From NCBI GenBank assembly GCA_022575985.1, contig JAKSXM010000040.1:18122001-18186000 (forward strand): a stretch of DNA of 64,000 bases. The letters are read 5' to 3'. The position numbers were made by a program, and so were the translations under genes. The notes beneath the pieces are model-generated. The model saw only the letters and a list, made by a program, of their open reading frames with translations, made no database searches and had not been told where the DNA came from. Origin of the DNA: Anagrus nilaparvatae (lineage: Eukaryota; Arthropoda; Insecta; Hymenoptera; Mymaridae). This document shows, piece by piece, positions 1 through 10,359 of this stretch (positions are counted from its first letter, which is position 1; each line of letters starts with the position of its first letter).

Positions 1-48
1 TAAGGCCCGCAAACACTCCGTGGCTGATGTAAGATTCACATATTTCCC

Positions 49-79
<31 letters not shown>
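1..79 (+). mobile_element. 3' tail of an R1-like LINE (truncated by window edge)
   Basis: The first ~48 bases match the last bases of the R1-like element at 6.41-9.13 kb and are followed by a poly(A) run and then (TAA)n, exactly as at 9,101-9,151. The window therefore opens on the 3' end of another copy of that retrotransposon, or of the same copy if the region is duplicated. The body lies outside the window. Confidence 0.75.
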
Positions 80-1068
80 TAATAATAATAATAATAATAA
101 CAAATAATATAATGCATTATTGAAATGGTCATATTATTGACTATGCAACTCATGTAGGTAGTATTTTATGTGAAAAGCTAGGCTATTATATTCTCACATT
201 CCGGTCATTTCGGTCAGGGGGGATTTTATTTTGAAAAATCTCTCTCTTATCTGCACAAAAATTTAGTTGTAATAGCAACAACTAATTAGAGAACAGAAGC
301 AAGCATACCAATGATGTCGTTTTGAAAGCAGGATATATAAAAAATGTATTTACTTATGTTGGTAGTGTCGTGTTTTGGTCGTCTCTCGCCTCGCGACAAT
401 CGCATTTTGAGATATTTTTGCAAGCATCGTTTCCCTTTATAAAGATAAAAGATCCCATAAACTTTCAATGCATACAATTTTAATCAATAGGATAAAGTTA
501 ACTTATTAATTAAAACTGTTGAATAGAAAGTTTATGGGAGGCTCTGCTTTTGTCCATTGCTGCTGATAATATATAATGCATGCTCTAATGTGATAATAAT
601 AAGACTTGCTCTTTTATTTTACCAATCAAGGGATTCTTTCTTTATAAACAAAACTTTGAGCAGCTTTATTATAAAGGGATCATGTTTTTAACTAATCTAA
701 CTAATCTCTTGAACACATTATTACAAGGCAAAATAATGCCTTGAATATTACAATTTTGTAATGAGCTATTTTTAAAAAAATATCATTCCCGAGACAAAAA
801 AATTTAAAAAAATTTACTCACTCCTAATAAGTAGTAACTAACCACGCACCCCGTCGTCATTCAAATAAACAACAATAGGAATTAGAACATGAATAATTGA
901 TTTTTAAATCTTAAAAATTAAAAAAACTAGACACATTTTTGGTGTACACAAAAACACTAAAAAATTAATAATACAAATTATAAAATTACCTTATTTATAA
1001 CAAAAAAAACAAACAAAAAAAACTCAGATCAGAATCACACAGATCAAAACAAAAAGATGATAATTTTT
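1..1068 (+). repeat. 1,068-bp direct repeat, copy 1
   Basis: By eye this matches 9,052-10,119 at a constant offset of 9,051, including the same poly(A) length. Similarity stops abruptly at 1,068/10,119. Apart from the LINE tail at the start it is AT-rich (TAA microsatellite, then about 950 bases) with no convincing gene. The short minus-strand frame at 286-477 exists in both copies only because the DNA is duplicated. Confidence 0.9.
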
Positions 1069-3297
1069 ATATTTCATATATGCATAATAGAATCTGTAAC
1101 TCTCTTGATACAAATAAAAATTTCTGGTCAGAAATGAGAAAACTTGGCTTACTACCTAAAGGGAGTGATGCCCTACATGGATTTCTTCCTGAAGAACTGA
1201 GCTCACATTATTCTAACCTCTCTTTTTCTCCTTTGGAAGACAAAGCTTCTTCTCTGCATATCATCTCAGAAGCCACACCAGAAGGCTTTACTTTTAAAGA
1301 GATTACAGTCAATGATGTGATCTTGGCAGTTTCTCATTTTAGTTCCCAGGCCATGGGTGAAGATGATATACCTCAAAGTATAGTTGCAAAAGCTTTACCA
1401 TCAATTGCTTCTTACCTCGCCATAATTTTCAATGCTTCCCTTAAAGATGGAGTTTTCCCATCAGCATGGAAGAGATCTCGTATATTGGCACTTAAGAAAG
1501 TTTCAATTCCATCTTCTCCTAGTGACTTTCGCCCAATTTCACTTTTATGCTTTCTGTCAAAGGTCTTGGAGAAGTTGGCTCATGACCAGATAGTCAGCTT
1601 CTTATGTAAATTCAACATTCTTGACAAGTTTCAAACTGGATTTAGAAAACATCACAGTACACAAACGGCTTTGATTAAGCTCGTTGATGATATTCGTATG
1701 GCTAAAGATAAGAGGTTGGCTACTCTGCTACTTCAGTTCGATTTTTCTAAAGCGTTTGACAATGTATCCCCTTCCAGGCTGTTGGGTAAACTCCTTGACA
1801 TAGGTTTCTCTAAATCTGCTCTTCAATGGATCTGGTCATATCTCAGTGATCGTTCGCTGTGTGTTTATTCCAAATTAGCAACATCAGCCCCTCGTGATAT
1901 CAACATAGGTGTTCCTCAGGGCTCTGTTCTTGGGCCACTTTTGTTTTGTATCTATATGAACGATATAGGAAAGCATCTAAACAATAATCAGTTCCTACGA
2001 ATGCTTTATGCAGACGATTTACAGATATATGTTCAGTTTCCATTGGATCAAATTGAGAAAGGCATTCAATTATTATCTGAATCGGCGCAAAAAGTATCTG
2101 AATGGTCTGAGCTCAACCGTCTATCTCTCAATGCTAAAAAGACCAAAGCAATAATCTTTGGGTCTTTACATACAGTTAGAAAGTTCAAAAAATTAAACAT
2201 CACGAAGATACAAATAAATGATAAAGGCGAAACTGTCCCTTTTGTTAATGATGTACTCAGTCTTGGTGTTGTACTTGATAGTACACTATCATGGAAACAA
2301 CAAATTCATCATGTCTCCAAGAAAGTTAACAAAACTTTATATGGTTTAAAATACATCAAGTCATGTACATCACAATCATTGAGAAGGAGATTGTTTGAGT
2401 CTCTTGTATTACCACATCTTGATTATTGTTCAGTGGTATACGCTGATGCTTCTTTGGGTCTTCGCATGCAACTTCAACGGCTTGCTAATGCTAGTATAAG
2501 ATACATCTTTGGTTTAAAATGGAATGACCATATCACCAATCATAGGAAACAGCTAAAATGGCTTCTCACTGATTTTCGACGTGACTATTTTGCCATGCTT
2601 ATAATGTATAGGGTAGTTCGTATAAAAGAACCCCCTTTCATTCTTCCTTTTTTTAAACCCTATCAACCAGACAAACCAAAACGTGGTCCTCGCCAAGACT
2701 TAGAAATACCAACAGTAAACACAAACTTTGGTTTACAATCATTCCAGGTTAAGTATGCTAATCTATGGAATGCAATTCCACCTTGTATCCGATATGTATC
2801 TTCTTACTCTCAATTCAAAAAAAGCATTAAAATATACTTTTCTAAATTAGAAAACCAATAACATAACCCCATGTACTGTCATACTCAGCATTACTTTATT
2901 ATAATTAAAATTTCTACCAAAAACAAGCAATGTCTTTTATACTACACAGTATTATAATCACTATTAAAACCAAATTATTCATAAATTTATATATACCATA
3001 TCATATGGATTAAAAAAACTTAAAATTTACTATATTTATTATATTTACTATATTTACTGTGTTTTTTATATTTACTATGTTTACTATATATACTATGTTT
3101 ACTATATTTACAACTGTTGACTGATTAAATTGACTTATTAATTGATCACATATATATTATATTTACTTATATATTGTTTTATTTTATAATTTTATTGTAT
3201 TTTGAAACAAATTGACCATGTATATATATATATTATAAAAAGAGTGTACTTTATTTTGTGATAAACAAATAAATAATAATAATAATAATAATAATAT
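1069..3297 (+). mobile_element. 5'-truncated CR1/jockey-like non-LTR retrotransposon
   Basis: It contains the reverse-transcriptase frame at 1,080-2,861, about 400 bases of AT-rich 3' untranslated sequence, and an (AAT)n tail near 3,269-3,295, the usual ending for this LINE group. The endonuclease and ORF1 are missing, so it is a 5'-truncated insertion. The left boundary is where the 1,068-bp repeat ends. No target-site duplication was found: the sequence after the tail does not resume the sequence seen at 10,120. Confidence 0.8.
1080..2861 (+). CDS. LINE reverse transcriptase (CR1/jockey-like), N-terminally truncated
   Basis: A 593-residue uninterrupted reading frame encodes the reverse transcriptase of a non-LTR retrotransposon, the enzyme that copies element RNA into a nicked chromosomal target. 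Visible motifs in order are FRPISLL (150-156), FDFSKAFD with a catalytic aspartate (220-227), GVPQGSVLGPLLF (277-289) and the YADD active site (310-313), followed by the thumb region and a C-terminal domain with no obvious zinc knuckle. The apurinic endonuclease domain expected upstream is absent, so the ATG is merely the first in a truncated frame. The absence of stops suggests a fairly recent insertion. Family assignment between CR1, L2 and jockey is by motif resemblance only. Confidence 0.85.
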   Translation: MHNRICNSLDTNKNFWSEMRKLGLLPKGSDALHGFLPEELSSHYSNLSFSPLEDKASSLHIISEATPEGFTFKEITVNDVILAVSHFSSQAMGEDDIPQSIVAKALPSIASYLAIIFNASLKDGVFPSAWKRSRILALKKVSIPSSPSDFRPISLLCFLSKVLEKLAHDQIVSFLCKFNILDKFQTGFRKHHSTQTALIKLVDDIRMAKDKRLATLLLQFDFSKAFDNVSPSRLLGKLLDIGFSKSALQWIWSYLSDRSLCVYSKLATSAPRDINIGVPQGSVLGPLLFCIYMNDIGKHLNNNQFLRMLYADDLQIYVQFPLDQIEKGIQLLSESAQKVSEWSELNRLSLNAKKTKAIIFGSLHTVRKFKKLNITKIQINDKGETVPFVNDVLSLGVVLDSTLSWKQQIHHVSKKVNKTLYGLKYIKSCTSQSLRRRLFESLVLPHLDYCSVVYADASLGLRMQLQRLANASIRYIFGLKWNDHITNHRKQLKWLLTDFRRDYFAMLIMYRVVRIKEPPFILPFFKPYQPDKPKRGPRQDLEIPTVNTNFGLQSFQVKYANLWNAIPPCIRYVSSYSQFKKSIKIYFSKLENQ

Positions 3298-3747
3298 TAA
3301 ATTTTATGAAAAAGAATGTAATTGGGGAATAAATTTGGAAAGGGGAAAGAATAAATATATCGGTTTTAGTTTTTGTTAATAGGAGTAAGAATTTAGTGAA
3401 CAACCAAGGCTCTAACGGGATAATTTATAAAAAATTTAAAAATTTTTTGCCGCTTTATTCTGTTATTTTATGCTAATTCTTTTTCAACTTAACAATTAAA
3501 TTAATTAAAGTAAAATATAATTAATTTTTTAAATCCATAAATTGATTTTTCACAGTGGATAATTTTGATATCGGCTATAGAATATGCTCATATTTATCAT
3601 ACAAGGATCTGATTAATTTAATATTATCAAAAAGATAAATTTTTTTCAGAAACGTATTTAACTTTTTTTCTTTAATGAAACTTTTTCTAAATACCAGGGT
3701 TTATTTTCGTTAACTTAAAGCTGCTCTATTATTAAATATTTATTTAA
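3298..3747. other. AT-rich stretch, no gene seen
   Basis: Very AT-rich sequence between the LINE tail and the decayed coding fragment. No coding, RNA or repeat feature could be supported. Confidence 0.6.
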
Positions 3748-4374
3748 AATTTTAGTCCAATAATATGTACGAAAGCTGCTAAATACGTTGTATCCAGGAG
3801 AGGTTTACATATTCCAAACGATTACATTGAAACAACAACAGCACCGTGGTGGTTGAAAGAAGACAATATTTTCAGCTGTAGCATGCAAAATGATTTTTCA
3901 TTAAAAGAAAAAAAGATCTCAACGGATATGATCATAAATTTTACTCGAAAGTTTCCAAATAAGAACAATACTTTTGATTTTTTAAAGTACCAGAATAACG
4001 ATGATTTTCTTGCTCTCTTCATTGAGTGTTGGACTGTATCAAAATTTTCATGTAATCGAAATTTGAATAAGTACGATAAATTGATTTCCACATATGATGA
4101 GACAATTTTGTCCATAAAATTGCCTCATAATAGGCGATCCGGGACGTTTTACAGATTTTCAAAGTAGAAAAATCTTATGAGCAATAAAAAAATTGAAAAT
4201 TGGTGTCAAGATATTTTCAATTATTTTTTTCGGATTAATTGCAGTAAGGAAGAAAATACAAAAATTAATAACAAACTGATAATTGTTTTTATATCAGCTG
4301 CGGAAAATTCTGATCGAAAAGCCTTTATACAAAAAGGATGGAATACATTCCTCAATAAAATTAAGGAAAGGTGA
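3748..4374 (+). pseudogene. Decayed coding fragment of unknown function, one in-frame stop
   Basis: One frame stays open from 3,748 to a TAG at 4,165-4,167 and then continues in the same frame to a TGA at 4,372-4,374, about 208 codons with a single internal stop. In DNA this AT-rich, stops should be far more frequent, so the frame looks formerly coding. A possible splice acceptor (TTTTAG) lies at 3,750-3,755, so this may be the last exon of a broken gene. Residues include a TAPWWL segment, several cysteines and a lysine/asparagine-rich C-terminus ending NKIKER. No known domain was recognised. It could derive from a transposon or an integrated foreign gene, but nothing seen decides this. Confidence 0.45.
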
Positions 4375-5552
4375 ATTTAATGAGTTTAATGAAATTAGTA
4401 TTATTATTTTGTAAAAAATTGTTGAGATTTTTTTTTTTTCTAAGAAATATAAGAAATTGTTTAGCCTAAAAAAATAAAAAAACGATTTAATAAATTCTCG
4501 AATATTATTTTCGAACGGAATAAAATATAATCAGGTTTTTTTCTGTATTTGTTCAGTGCAGGAGAGAAAGTTTATGATTAATCACGTGGGAACGTTAACC
4601 CATCCTAAATAAAAAACAAATAACACCATAATTTACTCGATAAAAAAGGTCAAAAAAATTTATTTATAGTTAACCCATCATTTTATTCGAGGGTTTTATA
4701 ATGTAAAGCATATGAAAATCAATCAAAAATTTTGTAATTATAAAGTAATTAAAAAATGTTTTTGCAAATAATTTATATGAAAGATTCTAAATAATTTCTT
4801 TTACGATATTTAATAAAAATAATGAAGAGATTTTGCACTTTTGTGGAAATCTTTAAAATTTCATAAAATTCAAACCTGCCATTTAGGCCAAAATGGCCCT
4901 TTTCCTGCCGAGTAACGTGATCCAAGTGGCCAAATCTTATACATAATTATAATGTATAAAGTAACGCCATAAAGAAATATTTTCGCCCTTGGGCCGCCAG
5001 ACTCAAAAGTTTTGGCACTTTGTGCAAATCTTTCAAAATTTCGAAAAAATTAAGAGACTTTTTTATAAGGCTTCTGATTTTAAAAATCTTTTAATATAAT
5101 ATTCAGGACATTATTATTTATTAGCATCGATTCACTAAAAGAAATTAATAATTAAATAATAAATAATTATCTTTAAGACGTTTTTTGGCTGTGTACTTAA
5201 TTTTTGAATCTGTTGATCAAATTTAAAATTTAATAGGTAATGGGACCCCGAATGTGGAACCCATTTTCGGAGAATAAAAAATTTGATTTCTAGTTTTTAA
5301 ATTACTAGAATGCTGCCCCAGAATGACCTGGTCTCAAGCCACTTGAATTTAAAAATAACTTTTAAAGAATTCCCAGGGAAAAAAATGGACTATAAGGGTA
5401 AATAATATAAAGTCCAGCAGGCAAATAAATGGTAAAGAGGCACCTGTGTATTTAAAATTTATTCTTCTGCAAATATACGTTCATAATATGTAAATTAAAT
5501 CGCTAAACCAAATTTTCTTTTTTTTAATAAATTTTTTCTTACCGTATTTTTT
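4375..5552. other. AT-rich intergenic stretch with a dispersed-repeat fragment
   Basis: No gene seen. Around 5,230-5,430, phrases such as TGGACTATAAGGGTAAA and the preceding block resemble the repeat family at 47.86-48.54 kb, so a degraded fragment of that family is likely here. Confidence 0.4.
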
Positions 5553-5856
5553 TGATAAATATGTTATAACTTTTGGGCCATAAATATTGTGAGATGAAAT
5601 TTTTGTGGCCTAAGCTATTAAGTAAAAATTTAATTTCAGTAAAAGTACATTTGAAAAAAATGATACTGATTAAATTAATGATGTTTTTAAAGCTTTAATA
5701 AATTAAAGTATAATTAAAACTAAGTTAAGTCTTGTTGTTTCCTATAATCACAAGTTATATTTTAAGTTTTGGGCCAAAAATGTTGTAGCTTAGGCCATAA
5801 AATTTCATCTCACAACATTTATGACCCAAAAGTTATAACATATTTATTAGGATTTT
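5553..5856. repeat. ~300-bp foldback repeat (MITE-like)
   Basis: The two ends are near-perfect inverted repeats: about 60 bases starting ATATGTTATAACTTTTGGG on the left and its reverse complement on the right, surrounding an AT-rich centre. A second copy lies in reverse orientation at about 44,205-44,475. It is non-coding, and its transposon family was not determined. Confidence 0.7.
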
Positions 5857-6360
5857 TTATAACTAATAATAATAATAATAATAATTAGGAGTTTATTAAA
5901 TTGATTAAATTTTACTTTCTAATAGTAAATTATAAATTATAAATTTTTAAATTAAAAATTGGTGTAGATTCATTTTTAATTTGTAAATTAATATATTTTT
6001 GTAATTAAAATATTATATATAAATATTTATTAAAATTGGCAAGTTCATCTACAAAAAAAAAAAATAGCAATTACAAGTAATGAGACCAACTTGCAGCAGC
6101 CCCCCGTCGCGTTTCTCTCGTTTCGTGATTTTTTGTTATTAAAAATTTTCTTAAATTACACTGATGAGTTTTGTAAAATTTTTGTCTATTTGATTATAAT
6201 CAATGAGTTATTAATGATTTAAATAAAATAAACACTAAAAGTTTAATGAATTAATAATTGATGATGATACATGATTATAATTTGTATGTACACAAGTTAT
6301 GTTGTTCACTTATTATGTATAAAATTTATTATATTCAAAATTATAATTACAAAATATTGT

Positions 6361-6364
<4 letters not shown>
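5857..6364. other. AT-rich stretch with short microsatellite, no gene seen
   Basis: It begins with a short (AAT)n tract near 5,866-5,886. The rest is AT-rich with no supported feature. It is the 5' flank of the R1-like LINE insertion. Confidence 0.5.
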
Positions 6365-6408
<44 letters not shown>

Positions 6409-6409
6409 T
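6365..6409. repeat. (TAA)n microsatellite, 5' flank of the R1-like LINE
   Basis: About 15 uninterrupted TAA/AAT units abut the 5' end of the LINE. The same repeat follows the LINE poly(A) at 9,132-9,151, so the element sits inside a (TAA)n tract. Confidence 0.9.
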
Positions 6410-8818
6410 AGCGACCATCATTACATCACGTTCCGGGTGCTTGAGGGAACCTCCCAACGGCCTCCGTACAAGAGGCGTCCCTTGGGTTGGAATGTACCAA
6501 AGATGGACGAGGACAAGTTCGAAGAGTATCTTCGAATGGAGTCGTCGTCCGTCCCTGCTTGGCATGGAGAGGCTACAGGTCCCCGCGAGGCTGAAATCTT
6601 AGTCAAGAAAGTAACGTCTCTATTGCGAGGGGCGTGTGACGCCTCTATGCCTCGTCGAAGGCCCTGGAAAGGGAGAAAGCCAGTTTACTGGTGGACTTCC
6701 GAAATAGCGGAGCTCCGCAAGGAGTGCCACAGGACGCGTAGACGGGCGCAAAGAGCACGGGACAGGCCCGAGGCTGCTGCACTTTCCCAGGAACACAAGG
6801 ATGCTAAACACCGGCTGGCCAAAGCTATCCGTCAAAGCAAGGCTCGATGCCTGCGTTCATTACGCGAGGATGTAAACAAAGACCCCTGGGGTCTTGGTTA
6901 CAAAGTCGTAATGGGCAAGTTGAACCGGGGGTCTGACAACATGATGGACGCAGTGTCGACCGAACGAATCATCGGCGCTCTCTTCCCCGAGCGGCCTATC
7001 CGGGAAAACCCGGTAGAGGCGATACCCAGGGAGGAAGTGCCGTTATTCAGCGAGGACGAGATGGTGAAGGCCATCAAGGCAATGAAAAATGGCAAGGCGC
7101 CGGGGCCGGACGGGATACCAGCGGAAGTGCTCAAACGAGCGGTCAAAATAATCCCTGGTATCCTGTTAAGCATGTTTAATGCATGCTTGGTGGCGGGAGT
7201 GTTTCCAAGGCAGTGGAAGGTGGCACGTCTCGTGCTCTTGAACAAGGGTAAAGGTGGAGCCCCGGACTCTCCATCATCTTACAGACCCTTGTGCATGTTA
7301 AACACCATCGGAAAGGTGATGGAGAGCATGCTCCGGGCAAGATTGAGAAGAGCCATCGAGGAGGGCGGTGGCCTTTCCGAGGAGCAGTATGGATTTCGTG
7401 AGGGGCATTCCACGATAGACGCCATTCGGCGTGTCGTGGATACCGTAGAGGCTGAGAGGAAAAAGCGGCCTGCAATTTGCAAAGACGTCCTTCTTGTAAC
7501 GCTGGACGTCAAAAACGCTTTCAATTCGGCCAGATGGGATGACATGATCCGGTCTCTCGAGTACGACTTCCGGATACCCAGGTATCTGGGTAACGTAATA
7601 AAGGACTACCTACGGGACCGGAGACTTCTCTACGACACGCTCGATGGCAGGCGACAGAGGGTTCTGAGTGCGGGCATTGCCCAAGGTTCGGTTCTCGGAC
7701 CGGACCTGTGGAATGCCTTTTACGATGGCCTGTTGCGCGTTCACCTCCCGGAAGGAGCTTCTCTGATCGGGTACGCGGACGACGTGGCTCTGACCATCAC
7801 TGGCAGGGACATGCAGGTAACCCAGGAGAGGTTGAATCTAGTCATGAGACAGATCAACCTCTGGATGGGCGAGCACGGGCTCCAGCTCGCGATCCCAAAA
7901 ACGGAGATCGTACTGCTGACCCGTCGCACATCAATTTCCACGGACATCGATGTAAATGTCGATGATGGTGGAAACCCTCACACGATCCAAGCCAAGACAT
8001 CGGTTAAGTACCTGGGAGTTCTGCTTGATAACAAGCTGAACTTCTGGGAACAATTTCAGAGGTCGAGTGAGAAGGCCGCGTCGATCGCATCCTCCTTGTC
8101 AAGGCTCATGGCCAACATAGGAGGGCCCAAACCCGGGAAGCGAAGATTGTTGATGTCCGTTGTCAACTCTGTCCTGCTTTATGGATCTGAGATCTGGGCG
8201 GATATCACCAAATTTGCCAAGTACAGACATAAAATATCGTCTGTGCAGCGGCAAGCGGCCCTGAGGATCGCCTGCGCGTACCATACGGTATCGCTCGAAG
8301 CGATCCAGGTAGTAGCATCGGTCATACCCATCGACCTGCTAGCGTTGGAGCGGAAATACATTTACGATAGTGTAGAGGACCGCGAAGTGGCATCCACTCG
8401 CGCCCGCTCCAGCTCTATGGAAAAATGGCAGGAACGGTGGAAAAAGGAGGAAGAGAAAAATGCCCGATGGACGCGCAGACTGATTTCAGATCTGCAGGCA
8501 TGGACTGGACGACAACATGGGGAGGTGGATTTTTACCTCACCCAATTTTTAACAGGACACGGGTACTTCCGTGCAATGTTGAAACATTGGCATAAGGTGG
8601 CAAAAGAGGAGTGCTTGCACTGCCCAGGTGAGAAGGATACAGTGGAGCACACTTTCTTCGGATGTGTGCGCTACGTGGAAGGGCGCCCGCCCTTCCCGAT
8701 TTGGAGGCCGGAGACGGTGGTCCCGGAAATGCTACGGAGTTCCGAAAACTGGAACAAAGTAGCAGAGTACGTAAGGGCCACCTTGTTGAAGAAAAAGGAG
8801 GAGGGCTTTCTATCGTAG
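6410..8818 (+). CDS. R1-like LINE polyprotein: endonuclease C-terminus, reverse transcriptase, zinc knuckle
   Basis: An uninterrupted frame of about 800 codons to TAG at 8,816-8,818. It opens with AGC GAC CAT (SDHHYI), the terminal motif of the apurinic-type endonuclease, so no true start codon is present. Counting from the GTG at 6,437: APGPDG (221-226), LDVKNAFNS with a catalytic Asp (356-364), AGIAQGSVLGP (412-422), YADD active site (446-449), and a C-terminal C-x2-C-x8-H-x4-C knuckle (C726, C729, H738, C743). This order is typical of R1/TRAS/Waldo-type arthropod LINEs, many of which target specific sequences. The intact frame suggests recent insertion. Without the endonuclease domain this copy cannot be autonomous. 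Confidence 0.9.
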   Translation, partial: SDHHYITFRVLEGTSQRPPYKRRPLGWNVPKMDEDKFEEYLRMESSSVPAWHGEATGPREAEILVKKVTSLLRGACDASMPRRRPWKGRKPVYWWTSEIAELRKECHRTRRRAQRARDRPEAAALSQEHKDAKHRLAKAIRQSKARCLRSLREDVNKDPWGLGYKVVMGKLNRGSDNMMDAVSTERIIGALFPERPIRENPVEAIPREEVPLFSEDEMVKAIKAMKNGKAPGPDGIPAEVLKRAVKIIPGILLSMFNACLVAGVFPRQWKVARLVLLNKGKGGAPDSPSSYRPLCMLNTIGKVMESMLRARLRRAIEEGGGLSEEQYGFREGHSTIDAIRRVVDTVEAERKKRPAICKDVLLVTLDVKNAFNSARWDDMIRSLEYDFRIPRYLGNVIKDYLRDRRLLYDTLDGRRQRVLSAGIAQGSVLGPDLWNAFYDGLLRVHLPEGASLIGYADDVALTITGRDMQVTQERLNLVMRQINLWMGEHGLQLAIPKTEIVLLTRRTSISTDIDVNVDDGGNPHTIQAKTSVKYLGVLLDNKLNFWEQFQRSSEKAASIASSLSRLMANIGGPKPGKRRLLMSVVNSVLLYGSEIWADITKFAKYRHKISSVQRQAALRIACAYHTVSLEAIQVVASVIPIDLLALERKYIYDSVEDREVASTRARSSSMEKWQERWKKEEEKNARWTRRLISDLQAWTGRQHGEVDFYLTQFLTGHGYFRAMLKHWHKVAKEECLHCPGEKDTVEHTFFGCVRYVEGRPPFPIWRPETVVPEMLRSSENWNKVAEYVRATLLKKKEEGFLS

Positions 8819-9001
8819 ATTGCTCTCCTGTCACTAGTCAGGGGGAAGGCAGCGGCCAGTTGCCTAGGCTGCGCGTCCCAAACTGAAGTTATACCTGAAA
8901 AGGGAGTTCCGGTTTGGGACAAACAAGCGCAGGGGGTTTAAAGTGTGTTTATCCAGTAAGAATCTGGGGCGTAGCCGGCGACCGCGTTCGTCGGTGGTCT
9001 C

Positions 9002-9027
9002 CCAGTTGTGCACTTTGTGCAACTGGG
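9002..9027 (+). other. Hairpin in the 3' UTR of the R1-like LINE
   Basis: CCCAGTTG and CAACTGGG pair around an 11-base loop, about 75 bases before the poly(A). It could be a 3' end recognition structure for the reverse transcriptase; this role is inferred. Confidence 0.45.
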
Positions 9028-9051
9028 CGGTCATGGAAATTTGCGGGTCTT

Positions 9052-9099
9052 TAAGGCCCGCAAACACTCCGTGGCTGATGTAAGATTCACATATTTCCC

Positions 9100-9130
<31 letters not shown>

Positions 9131-10119
9131 TAATAATAATAATAATAATAACAAATAATATAATGCATTATTGAAATGGTCATATTATTGACTATGCAAC
9201 TCATGTAGGTAGTATTTTATGTGAAAAGCTAGGCTATTATATTCTCACATTCCGGTCATTTCGGTCAGGGGGGATTTTATTTTGAAAAATCTCTCTCTTA
9301 TCTGCACAAAAATTTAGTTGTAATAGCAACAACTAATTAGAGAACAGAAGCAAGCATACCAATGATGTCGTTTTGAAAGCAGGATATATAAAAAATGTAT
9401 TTACTTATGTTGGTAGTGTCGTGTTTTGGTCGTCTCTCGCCTCGCGACAATCGCATTTTGAGATATTTTTGCAAGCATCGTTTCCCTTTATAAAGATAAA
9501 AGATCCCATAAACTTTCAATGCATACAATTTTAATCAATAGGATAAAGTTAACTTATTAATTAAAACTGTTGAATAGAAAGTTTATGGGAGGCTCTGCTT
9601 TTGTCCATTGCTGCTGATAATATATAATGCATGCTCTAATGTGATAATAATAAGACTTGCTCTTTTATTTTACCAATCAAGGGATTCTTTCTTTATAAAC
9701 AAAACTTTGAGCAGCTTTATTATAAAGGGATCATGTTTTTAACTAATCTAACTAATCTCTTGAACACATTATTACAAGGCAAAATAATGCCTTGAATATT
9801 ACAATTTTGTAATGAGCTATTTTTAAAAAAATATCATTCCCGAGACAAAAAAATTTAAAAAAATTTACTCACTCCTAATAAGTAGTAACTAACCACGCAC
9901 CCCGTCGTCATTCAAATAAACAACAATAGGAATTAGAACATGAATAATTGATTTTTAAATCTTAAAAATTAAAAAAACTAGACACATTTTTGGTGTACAC
10001 AAAAACACTAAAAAATTAATAATACAAATTATAAAATTACCTTATTTATAACAAAAAAAACAAACAAAAAAAACTCAGATCAGAATCACACAGATCAAAA
10101 CAAAAAGATGATAATTTTT
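9052..10119 (+). repeat. 1,068-bp direct repeat, copy 2
   Basis: Second copy of 1-1,068, starting in the 3' end of the R1-like LINE and running through its poly(A), the TAA microsatellite and about 950 bases of flank. No gene is supported inside it. After 10,119 the sequence diverges from copy 1, where the CR1/jockey-like element begins. Confidence 0.9.
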
Positions 10120-10357
10120 GCAATAGATAAATGCATTGTACCGTTCAAAGACAAGCGAGCTGTTCATCCACGCGCAATAAAGCAACAACTGCATCAGCTG
10201 TGCGTATTATTATGCATACGGTTGTGTGTGTATACGTCAGTTGGCTGCTGCTCTCATAATATATAAATGCGGGAGGCGCGGCTTGTACTACTTATATACG
10301 TTTGAATTTTTTTGATAATACTATTTTGTTAACTTATCATTTAATGTTATTATATAA
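10120..10357. other. Left flank of the giant transposon
   Basis: About 240 bases of less AT-rich sequence with a TATA-like stretch (ATATATAAATGCGGG near 10,258-10,272) but no reading frame following it before the transposon starts. No function assigned. Confidence 0.3.
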
Positions 10358-10359
10358 TA
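10358..10359. repeat. TA target-site duplication (left)
   Basis: TA directly precedes TACAGGG. The matching TA is at 32,340-32,341, after CCCTGTA. A TA duplication is the signature of Tc1/mariner-superfamily integration. Because the surrounding bases read TATA on both sides, the boundary could be drawn two bases further in. Confidence 0.8.

Larger units (their letters stand above)
6410..9131 (+). mobile_element. R1-clade-like non-LTR retrotransposon, 5'-truncated, GC-rich
   Basis: It comprises the long reverse-transcriptase frame (6,410-8,818), a 3' untranslated region of about 280 bases and a poly(A) tail (about 9,103-9,131). It is visibly GC-rich compared with the AT-rich flanks on both sides, so it stands out as a foreign block. 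It is flanked by (TAA)n on both sides. The 5' end starts inside the last conserved motif of the endonuclease, so ORF1 and almost all of the endonuclease are missing. Confidence 0.88.

Noticed and set aside
286..477. Minus-strand 63-codon frame present twice (also 9,337-9,528)
   Set aside because: Duplicated only because the 1,068-bp segment is; composition is not coding-like and no start context or homology is apparent.
3297..3320. Expected target-site duplication of the CR1/jockey-like LINE
   Set aside because: Sequence after the (AAT)n tail matches neither 1,050-1,068 nor 10,120 onward, so no duplication could be defined.
6620..8922. Several 60-115-codon frames antisense or out of frame within the R1-like element
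   Set aside because: Shadows of the GC-rich 800-codon reverse-transcriptase frame.
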